Positions 1 through 6,184 of a stretch of 64,000 nucleotides of DNA are shown piece after piece. This DNA comes from Oscillospiraceae bacterium (GTDB taxonomy: Bacteria > Bacillota > Clostridia > Oscillospirales > Ruminococcaceae): assembly GCA_031253495.1 (NCBI GenBank), contig JAIRWC010000043.1, positions 1-64,000 on the forward strand, written 5' to 3'. A program made the translations under genes and the position numbers. A model generated the notes under the pieces. It worked only from the letters and a program-made list of their open reading frames with translations, had not been told where the DNA came from and ran no database searches. The stretch's first letter is position 1; every line of letters begins with the position of its first letter.

Positions 1-58
1 CCCGCTGCCTTGGCAGCAAGGGCGCGATTATCGCAAATTGTTCTTTTGTTATTTTCAT
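1..58 (-). CDS. Possible IS5/DUF4096-type transposase, N-terminal fragment
   Basis: Only the first 19 codons are in the window. The peptide begins MKITKEQFAIIAPLLPRQR, which resembles the start of IS5-type (DUF4096) transposases, where a 'T.EQW..I.PLLP' motif is usual. A consensus promoter lies directly upstream, and the -10 box ends only 6 nt before the ATG, so the message would be nearly leaderless with no visible ribosome binding site. The fragment is too short to be sure; it could be another protein that begins alike. Confidence 0.45.
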   Translation of the reverse strand, partial: MKITKEQFAIIAPLLPRQR

Positions 59-64
59 GGGGAA

Positions 65-93
65 AATATATCATATTTTTCCCTGCTTGTCAA
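65..93 (-). promoter_or_regulatory. Sigma-70 promoter of the left-edge transposase-like gene
   Basis: Minus strand reads TTGACA (93-88), 17 bp, TATATT (70-65). The ATG at 58 lies about where transcription should start, which suggests a leaderless transcript. Confidence 0.6.
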
Positions 94-144
94 GCAAATT
101 AGTGTGAACAGCATCTAATTTCCAATTAAAACGGGGAATGATAT

Positions 145-180
145 GAAAAAGCGCCGGAACCTTTTACGGGTTTCCGGCAC
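145..180 (-). terminator. Rho-independent terminator closing the Pyl/methylamine operon
   Basis: On the minus strand GCCGGAA (178-172) pairs with TTCCGGC (159-153) around a 12-nt loop and is followed by a short T run (150-146). The 5' arm lies just after, and partly beside, the stop codon of the C26 hydrolase gene at 164. Confidence 0.8.
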
Positions 181-865
181 TTTTTGAACAAGCCCCGACG
201 AACGCCGCGAACAGCTTTTTTGTTTCCGGCGAGGAAACGGCGAGTTCCGGGTGCCACTGTACCCCCCAGACGAACCGCCTGTCCGGCATATACGCCGCCT
301 CGATTACCCCGTCCCCCGATTCAGCGGCGACGCGAAGCGAGGGGGCAAGTCTGTCAACGCACTGGTGGTGATAACTTATCACCTTTGGTCGAGCTATTCC
401 CAAGATTGTTTTGAGCGGTTCCGAAACGCTCACCGTGTGGAACACCGAGCCCTTTTTTCCCTTCATATGCAAAACGCCGTCGGTTGTAATGTCCTGCCGC
501 AGTGTTCCGCCGAGAAGCGCGTTGAAAAGCTGTATTCCCCTGCATATTCCCAAAGCGGGTTTGTCGGTTTCCAGCGTTTTTTTGAAGATAAAAGCCTCCA
601 TTTTATCCCTTACCTTGCAAATTTCCCCGCATTTTTCGCTTATTTCCTGCCCGTACAGCGCGGGCGAAACGTCCTGCCCGCCGGTGAACAAAAACCCGTC
701 GCAAAGGGAGGAAAGCCGCCGCGTTTCCTCTTCGCCGTCCGTGAGCGGCAAAATAAAGGGAACCGCCCCCGCCGCGCGGACGCAATCCAAGTATTCCGGC
801 AGCATCCATATGCTTTTCTTTTTTTCGTCCCACAGCGGGGTTACCCCGATTAACGGCTTATCCAT
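164..865 (-). CDS. Class-I glutamine amidotransferase-like gamma-glutamyl hydrolase (peptidase C26, PuuD-like)
   Basis: A 233-residue protein of the C26 family, which hydrolyses gamma-glutamyl amide bonds (for example gamma-glutamyl-GABA in PuuD). The nucleophile elbow GICRG puts the catalytic Cys at about residue 108, and VQWHPE supplies His205 and Glu207, so the triad is complete. Length is usual for the family. It is the last gene of the Pyl/methylamine run, 8 bp after a corrinoid protein gene, and is followed by a terminator. The substrate is not known. Given the context, an attractive inference is hydrolysis of gamma-glutamylmethylamide to glutamate and methylamine, feeding MtmB; ordinary polyamine or folate-type gamma-glutamyl substrates are the alternative. 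Confidence 0.85.
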   Translation of the reverse strand: MDKPLIGVTPLWDEKKKSIWMLPEYLDCVRAAGAVPFILPLTDGEEETRRLSSLCDGFLFTGGQDVSPALYGQEISEKCGEICKVRDKMEAFIFKKTLETDKPALGICRGIQLFNALLGGTLRQDITTDGVLHMKGKKGSVFHTVSVSEPLKTILGIARPKVISYHHQCVDRLAPSLRVAAESGDGVIEAAYMPDRRFVWGVQWHPELAVSSPETKKLFAAFVGACSKSAGNP

Positions 866-873
866 CGTTTATT

Positions 874-1512
874 TCACCTCTCCGTCAATTTTCTCGCCAA
901 GCGGAGCGCGCCCGCCGCGTCGGAGGCGTAACCGTCCGCGCCAATTCGGTCGGCGAAAGCCTTTGAAAGCGGTCGCCCGCCCACCATTACCTTGAACCTG
1001 CCGCGAAGCCCCTTTTTCTCCAAAAGCGCGGTAACTCCGCCTATGCGCTCCATTGTCGTGGTCATGAGCGTCGAAACCGCGATTATATCGGCGTTGAACT
1101 CGACCGCGCCTTCCACGAACGCTTTCGGCGGAACGTCCCGCCCCAAGTCGCGCACCTCGAATTCCGCGCTGTCCAAAATAAGCGCGACAATGTTCTTGCC
1201 TATGTCGTGGGTGTCGCCCTCGATTGAACCTATGACGACGCGGTGCTTTTTCAGCCCTTCGCCGCGCGGAATGTGCGGCTTCAGAATTTCCAACGCCGCG
1301 TACATCGCGTCCGCGCTTCCGAGAAGCTCGGGGATAAAGTATTCCTCTTTTTCGTACAACTCGCCCGCCCGCGCCATTCCGTCGGTAAGCGCGATTTCAA
1401 CGGCTTCTTGCGGGTTTAGCCCTGCGGCGAGGATTTCTTCCGCGATTTCAACCGCCAAGTCCTCGTCGGTTTCCAAAACGGCGTCTGACAGCCGCTTAAA
1501 AAGTTCGCGCAT
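874..1512 (-). CDS. Corrinoid (B12-binding) protein, MtmC/MtbC/MttC family
   Basis: Carries the methyl group between a substrate methyltransferase and an acceptor methyltransferase on a bound corrinoid. It has the N-terminal helical cap domain (about 1-85) and the C-terminal Rossmann B12 domain with the DTHDIGKN motif; His102 would be the lower cobalt ligand. The ATG at 1512 has GAGG at proper distance; a GTG at 1518 overlaps the previous stop and is less likely. It is one of three such proteins in the window and, unlike MtmC at 10.5 kb, is not next to a substrate methyltransferase, so its partner is unknown. Confidence 0.9.
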   Translation of the reverse strand: MRELFKRLSDAVLETDEDLAVEIAEEILAAGLNPQEAVEIALTDGMARAGELYEKEEYFIPELLGSADAMYAALEILKPHIPRGEGLKKHRVVIGSIEGDTHDIGKNIVALILDSAEFEVRDLGRDVPPKAFVEGAVEFNADIIAVSTLMTTTMERIGGVTALLEKKGLRGRFKVMVGGRPLSKAFADRIGADGYASDAAGALRLARKLTER

Positions 1513-1514
1513 AA

Positions 1515-2021
1515 TCACCTCGTTTTATGTTTGTTTAATGTAAACTCGTAAACGAACACGTCTTTCCATTTGCCGTTCAGCGTCCCCGCTTCAATAAACA
1601 TTCCCGCCTCGCGGAACCCCGCCCGCTCGTGCAACCGAACGCTTGCGAGGTTTTCGGTGAAAATATACGAGTGTAGCGTCCACAGCCCGTGTTCCCCGGC
1701 GGAATCAATCAGCGTGTTGAGCAGGGCAAGCCCCGCCCCAAGACGCCGACGGCTTTTTTCAACGTAGACGCTTACGGCGGCTATGCCCGAAAAGTATTCC
1801 GCTCTGTAAATCGGCGAAAGCGCGGCGAACCCGATAACTTTCCCGTTTTCCTTGGCGACGGCGCGGTTGTTCGGAAGGAACCCCGCGTACCACTTTTCAA
1901 AATCAGCCGTTTCCGCCGCGAAGGCGTATTCGCCGCTTCTTATGCAGTCGTTGTAAATTTTGTGAGCCGCCGCGCCGCTCGCCTTGTCCATTTCGCAAAT
2001 ATTGAATATCTTTCGCCCCAC
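1515..2021 (-). CDS. GNAT-family N-acetyltransferase (phosphinothricin acetyltransferase-like)
   Basis: About 168 residues with the GNAT fold: a VSVYVEKSRRRLGAG strand-loop (acetyl-CoA pyrophosphate loop, consensus Q/RxxGxG/A) in the middle and the conserved NLASVRLHERAGF segment near the C-terminus. The best start is the GTG at 2021, because AGGAG lies 8 nt upstream and the ORF otherwise extends backwards through pylSn in another frame. It lies 4 bp after pylSn and overlaps the next gene's alternative start, so it is co-transcribed with the pyl genes. A GNAT is not part of the established Pyl pathway; possible roles are acetylation of a lysine- or amine-like compound. Function is unknown. 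Confidence 0.8.
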   Translation of the reverse strand: MGRKIFNICEMDKASGAAAHKIYNDCIRSGEYAFAAETADFEKWYAGFLPNNRAVAKENGKVIGFAALSPIYRAEYFSGIAAVSVYVEKSRRRLGAGLALLNTLIDSAGEHGLWTLHSYIFTENLASVRLHERAGFREAGMFIEAGTLNGKWKDVFVYEFTLNKHKTR

Positions 2022-2025
2022 AGTT

Positions 2026-2331
2026 TCATCTCCTGTCCGAAAATACCGTCGCCGCGTATTTTGAAAGTTTCCAGCCGGGAATGGCGCAAGCCTTGCAACT
2101 CTCCGAATATCGGCGGCTGCGGAGCCACCTCGCCGCGCGGCTGTTGCGGGAATCACGCACCGTGAACTTTTCGCCGCAATGGGTCGTCACGACGGCAAGG
2201 CACCCGCGGCGGTCGATTTCGCGTATTCCGTGCAGAACCCCCGAACGCGAGGGCCACAGCTTGATTTTTTCAAGCGTACTCAAAAGCGGTTGGTGCTTGC
2301 TGACGTAACGGGTCAGTTCTTTCTTTTCCAT
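2026..2331 (-). CDS. pylSn: Pyrrolysyl-tRNA synthetase N-terminal domain protein PylSn
   Basis: A 101-residue basic protein matching the tRNA-Pyl binding domain that is fused to PylS in Methanosarcina but is separate in bacteria. Visible family features are the HGIREID segment, the strand ending in DSRNSRAARWLR, and the pair of Cys/His-rich motifs around YSESCKAC. It grips the T-arm and variable loop of tRNA-Pyl, which is present at 8.9 kb. It starts 7 bp after pylD with the RBS inside the pylD stop region. As in other bacteria, it is separated from pylSc by pylB, pylC and pylD. Confidence 0.9.
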   Translation of the reverse strand: MEKKELTRYVSKHQPLLSTLEKIKLWPSRSGVLHGIREIDRRGCLAVVTTHCGEKFTVRDSRNSRAARWLRSRRYSESCKACAIPGWKLSKYAATVFSDRR

Positions 2332-2338
2332 ATAAAAT

Positions 2339-3142
2339 TCACCTTTCGGTTAGATATAAAACACACGCCAGCATGGCGATTGTGCCGAGTTCAAGCGGAT
2401 TGGCGATTGCCGCGCCGCATTTTTCGATAACCCGCGCGTTCGCGCCCAAGGGGATTCCCGGTAAGGACAAGACCGCGCCTTTTGCTATGTCGCGCTCCGT
2501 CAGAATGTCGGGTTTGGGCGTCGCGTCGAGAATGTACATCAACCCGCGTTCCCGCCAATCGGGAAAAGCCCGCAGCTTCGGTTCAGCCGCGATTGCCGCC
2601 GACAGAACCGACGGGTTATTGTCGAAAACATTAACCCTTGCGCCAAGCGATAACAAGTGTCTTGCCGCCGAAAGTCCGACGGGACCCAACCCCAAAACCA
2701 AAACTTCCCCGCCGCAAACGCCGCCCGCCGCAAGATTGAGCGCGCGCGCGAACGCGATTCCCGTAACGTCGGAGTTATAGCTCGCGGCTCGGCTGTTCAG
2801 GGAAATCGCCGCGTATTCGCGGTCGTCCGCCATAAAAACAACATCCGCGCCCTTTCGGTGAGCAATGCCCAACCCCGCGACGTCCGACTTTTCCGCGACA
2901 AACGCGTTACAGCCGACGTGGTTCAGTATCGCCCGAACGCTTTCGGCGAAACCGGCAATAATTCCCAGCCCGCTTGTCACGGGGATAACGGCGGCGGTTA
3001 CGCCTTTTAAGTCAGCCGAAAAAGGGAAGTCGATTTTCGCGGCGTTCAGCATTGTTTCACCGGTTAATGACGCGAATTTCGCGTCGTAAGCCGCTATGTT
3101 GCTTCCTATATCGGCGATTTCCTCGGGTTTGAGCCTTGACAT
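2339..3142 (-). CDS. pylD: Pyrrolysine biosynthesis protein PylD
   Basis: Catalyses the last step of pyrrolysine synthesis: oxidation of the terminal amine of L-lysine-N6-(3R)-3-methyl-D-ornithine and ring closure, using NAD. The protein (267 residues) has an N-terminal helical domain and a Rossmann fold with VLVLGLGPVG at residues 147-156. It overlaps the end of pylC by 37 bp and is followed closely by pylSn, so translation is likely coupled. Length matches known PylD proteins (about 260-270). Family assignment rests on fold, context and gene order. Confidence 0.93.
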   Translation of the reverse strand: MSRLKPEEIADIGSNIAAYDAKFASLTGETMLNAAKIDFPFSADLKGVTAAVIPVTSGLGIIAGFAESVRAILNHVGCNAFVAEKSDVAGLGIAHRKGADVVFMADDREYAAISLNSRAASYNSDVTGIAFARALNLAAGGVCGGEVLVLGLGPVGLSAARHLLSLGARVNVFDNNPSVLSAAIAAEPKLRAFPDWRERGLMYILDATPKPDILTERDIAKGAVLSLPGIPLGANARVIEKCGAAIANPLELGTIAMLACVLYLTER

Positions 3143-4245
3143 GAAAACGCCCTTTCCGTAAAATTGCCGCGAATGTTATCAACGCAAACGCGGAACTTCT
3201 CTTCGGCGTCGCTTTGGCTCTTTCCCGTAACTATAACCGCCGCGACCCATTCCTTTTTGTCGGGCGCGTAGTCGGTAATCATACTTTCAGCCCCGAACAG
3301 CCCGTCCTTTATAAGCAGGGGACCGCGCCCCGTTAAAATACGCTCGCCTTTTGAAACTATCCCCTTTTCCGAAACATGAATCTGCCTGTATATCGCGGTT
3401 TTTTTCCTTTGGATTTTTGCCGCGAAATCGCGGTAATTCAGCATAAGCTCCAATATGTTTACGCCGCTTGAATGATACACACTTATCGGCGTTTGGCTCG
3501 GAAGCCGCGCGTCTATTTCGATTACCCGAAGCCCGCCCCCCGAAGCGATTACCTCTATGTCAAACACCCCATTAACCCGTATAAGTTCCCCAAGCCTTGC
3601 CCCTATCGCGTAAAATTCCCTTTCAACACAGGCGGGAATGTCGCCGCCCGCTATCACACATTCGCAGTCGTAGTCCTTGTCGGTGATAATCTCGGTAACC
3701 TGCAGTAAATTGAAGCTTTTGCCGTCGCCGACCACTTCCAAAGAATAAGAGCGACCCGACAGGTATTCCTGTATTACCCACCCCGAATCAACTTTGTTAA
3801 GCTCTTCTTGATTGAGAATGAGCCTGACCCCGACGCTTCCGCTTTGACCGTCGGGCTTCGCGATAAGCGGGAACCCCGCTTTCGGGTAATGCAAAGGCGC
3901 GGGAATGTCGTTCTCGCGGAAGAAGTCGTCGGACTTCAGCTTTGACGAGGATAAAAGATAGGCGTTCAGGTCGAATAAGAACGGCTTTCCGCTTTTTCGG
4001 CAGTATTCCTCAAGCCGCGAAACAGCCGACAGGTTTTCGAGCGCGGGAAGAACCGCGTCCGCTTTCTCGACAAGCGGGAGCGTCGCCGCCTCGTTTTCAA
4101 TTTCAACGCAGTGGAATTCGTCGCACATGAGCGACGCTTCGGCGTTTTCGCGGCGGTCGGCGACAATCGTCGTCCACCCCGCCTTTTTAGCCAAGTAAAC
4201 CGCTTCCGCGGCTTGAAGCCGCCCCCCAGCAATAAGCAACCTCAT
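3106..4245 (-). CDS. pylC: Pyrrolysine biosynthesis protein PylC (ATP-grasp ligase)
   Basis: Joins 3-methyl-D-ornithine to the epsilon-amine of lysine with ATP. The 379-residue protein has the ATP-grasp layout: N-terminal Rossmann-like domain (RLLIAGGRLQAAEAV), central ATP-binding strand (PLIAKPDGQSGSVGVRL) and the metal-binding region with EIDARLPSQTP. The start ATG overlaps the pylB stop (ATGA). The gene ends in TAG at 3106-3108, itself an amber codon; suppression by Pyl would add only three residues before another in-frame TAG. The C-terminal tail overlaps pylD. Confidence 0.95.
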   Translation of the reverse strand: MRLLIAGGRLQAAEAVYLAKKAGWTTIVADRRENAEASLMCDEFHCVEIENEAATLPLVEKADAVLPALENLSAVSRLEEYCRKSGKPFLFDLNAYLLSSSKLKSDDFFRENDIPAPLHYPKAGFPLIAKPDGQSGSVGVRLILNQEELNKVDSGWVIQEYLSGRSYSLEVVGDGKSFNLLQVTEIITDKDYDCECVIAGGDIPACVEREFYAIGARLGELIRVNGVFDIEVIASGGGLRVIEIDARLPSQTPISVYHSSGVNILELMLNYRDFAAKIQRKKTAIYRQIHVSEKGIVSKGERILTGRGPLLIKDGLFGAESMITDYAPDKKEWVAAVIVTGKSQSDAEEKFRVCVDNIRGNFTERAFSCQGSNPRKSPI

Positions 4246-5315
4246 ATCGCCGCAACCCTTGAATTATATTTCACGCCGGCTTTCGCCGCCGCCAAAAACG
4301 CCGAATATTCCGCGTTTGCGGCGGCGCGAAGCCCCAACTCTTCCAATATCGGAGTCGCCGCCCTCAATGTTCGGCAACCGCTCCGTATGTCCTTTTCGCG
4401 CTGCGAAACCCCCATAAGCCCCGCGTCGGGCGGAATGAGCGAAGTTATCACGTTTGCGCCCGCGTTCAGCCGCGCTTTAAGCCCCTCCAACCCCTCGACG
4501 TCGAGCGACGCGGGAATCAGCCTGTCGGGGAACAGCAGCCGCATTACGGCAATGTCGAGAAGCTCGGTTTCCGTGTTCCCCAAAGAAAACTCCGAAGAAA
4601 ACTCAGCCATTGGAGTGCCTTCCTGCGGAACAAAGCGCATACTGCGTATCTGAAAGGCGTTGAGCCGTCGCATTTCCCCAAAAGAAACGGCGTGGTCGGC
4701 GGGGCTTTCGCCTATCCCCGCCATAATTCCCTCCTCCACAAGAATTCCGAGTGAAGCGGCATGCCTTTTCAGGTTCATTCTTTCGTCGAAATTCTGCCTC
4801 ACACGCCGCTTTTTAAACAATTCGCGGTTGTGGGTTTCCTGATAAAGCGCGAGCCAGTCCGCTCCGCTTTCCGCCGCCATTTCAAGGGCGCGGCGGCTTA
4901 TAACTCCGGGGGAAACCATCACCGAAAGTCCCGTGGTGTTCTTGACCTCGCGGATAATAGCGGCAAGCCGCGCGGGTTGTTCGGTGTAAAACTCGTCCTC
5001 TCCCATTGTCAAGTCAATCAGATTAACCCCGGATTTCTCAAGATTGACCGCGTGTTCGACAATCTCCGAATCGCTTTTGCGGTAGCGTTCGAGGGCGCGG
5101 TTGGAGCGGCGGCAGCAGCAAAACGCACAATCGTTGCGGCAGTGCGTGGAAAAGTAGACGAAACCGTATGAGAACACCTTGTTCCCGAAATGCTTTTGGC
5201 GGGTTTCGCGGGCGGCGGCGAAAATGAGTTCTCGGTCGCCGCTTGTCAGAAGGTATACGATTTCCTCATTTGACGGTGCGCCGTTTCGCAGTTTCTCCAA
5301 AATTTTCCGCGTCAT
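4242..5315 (-). CDS. pylB: Methylornithine synthase PylB (radical SAM)
   Basis: A radical SAM lysine mutase that rearranges L-lysine to (3R)-3-methyl-D-ornithine, the first committed step of Pyl synthesis. The CxxxCxxC iron-sulfur motif is seen as CRNDCAFC near residue 59-66, followed by a TIM-barrel BioB/HydE-like sequence. Length (357 residues from the ATG at 5315) is typical. A GTG two codons earlier (5321) is an alternative start. It lies 19 bp after pylSc and overlaps pylC. Confidence 0.95.
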   Translation of the reverse strand: MTRKILEKLRNGAPSNEEIVYLLTSGDRELIFAAARETRQKHFGNKVFSYGFVYFSTHCRNDCAFCCCRRSNRALERYRKSDSEIVEHAVNLEKSGVNLIDLTMGEDEFYTEQPARLAAIIREVKNTTGLSVMVSPGVISRRALEMAAESGADWLALYQETHNRELFKKRRVRQNFDERMNLKRHAASLGILVEEGIMAGIGESPADHAVSFGEMRRLNAFQIRSMRFVPQEGTPMAEFSSEFSLGNTETELLDIAVMRLLFPDRLIPASLDVEGLEGLKARLNAGANVITSLIPPDAGLMGVSQREKDIRSGCRTLRAATPILEELGLRAAANAEYSAFLAAAKAGVKYNSRVAAI

Positions 5316-5334
5316 TTTCACGCGACCCCCGATT

Positions 5335-6168
5335 TTATTTAACGTTCAGCGCCGAGCCGTCCAAATACGTTATGCTCCTGCCGTAAGCGCGGATTGTCCC
5401 GTTTTTTTCACGCGCGGCGAGCAACCGTTCCAGCCCGAACCCTATACCTACCCAGCTGTCGGTTATTCCCCACGCCGCGTCCAACGGGTGCGGTCCCATT
5501 GACGACGAGCCAAGCTCCAAGCCGCCGCACATTACGTCAAGGGTTTCGCCGTAGACCGTCGATTCTTCCGTTTCAAACGCGTAATCCGCAATACCCGAGG
5601 CTTTCATAACCAACGCCGCAAGTTCCCTTATTCGGGATTGCCGGGCTTCAAGCTCGGTTCCCCACTCCGCCAAATTCAGCATGGTAAACTCTTCCATGTG
5701 CGCCGCCCCGCTTGAATCCTTTCGGAAACAGGAGCCGATTTCAAACACCCGCAACGGCTTTTCGCAGACGTTGAGCAGGCTTTTTGAGATATAATACAGG
5801 TTCGGGGCGAGCATGGGGCGCAGACAGCGGTTGGCGTCTATCCAAAACACTTGGTTGTTCAGCGGGTGTTCCGAGTCAAGCGACATTCGCCGCAGAAATT
5901 CCTTTGAAATCACCGTGGGCGTTTCCACCCTTGTGAAGCCGTTTTTTATCAGCTCGGCGGAAAGGCGTTCCCGCAGGACGGACAGCGACGGCTGCCGCTC
6001 CCCCGAAAAAAGGCTTCGGATACGCTCCTTGGTTTCACGAGCGAATTGCTTTTCCAAAAGGGCGAAGGTTTTGTTCCTTGTCCCCGCGTCCAAAAAATTC
6101 CTGTCGGTTTCCGCCTTGGGACAGCCCAATTCCAAAAGCCGCTCCCTTTGCGTCGCGGTGAAGTTCAT
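5335..6168 (-). CDS. pylS: Pyrrolysyl-tRNA synthetase catalytic subunit PylSc
   Basis: Class II aminoacyl-tRNA synthetase that charges tRNA-Pyl with pyrrolysine. At 277 residues it is only the catalytic part; the tRNA-binding part is the separate PylSn. Class II motif 2 (VFEIGSCFRKDSSG) and motif 3 (GIGFGLERLL) are present. In the pocket, EFTMLNLAEWG keeps the Asn that in Methanosarcina (N346) gates the amide, while the C348 position is Ala, and VYGETLDVM keeps the mobile-loop Tyr (Y384). It begins 16 bp after the RamA/URO-D fusion gene and heads the pylScBCDSn string. Confidence 0.97.
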   Translation of the reverse strand: MNFTATQRERLLELGCPKAETDRNFLDAGTRNKTFALLEKQFARETKERIRSLFSGERQPSLSVLRERLSAELIKNGFTRVETPTVISKEFLRRMSLDSEHPLNNQVFWIDANRCLRPMLAPNLYYISKSLLNVCEKPLRVFEIGSCFRKDSSGAAHMEEFTMLNLAEWGTELEARQSRIRELAALVMKASGIADYAFETEESTVYGETLDVMCGGLELGSSSMGPHPLDAAWGITDSWVGIGFGLERLLAAREKNGTIRAYGRSITYLDGSALNVK

Positions 6169-6184
6169 GCGTTTTCTCCTTCGG

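Noticed and set aside
2022-2156. N-terminal extension of the GNAT gene
   Set aside because: Lies within pylSn in another frame; the GTG at 2021 with AGGAG upstream fits better.
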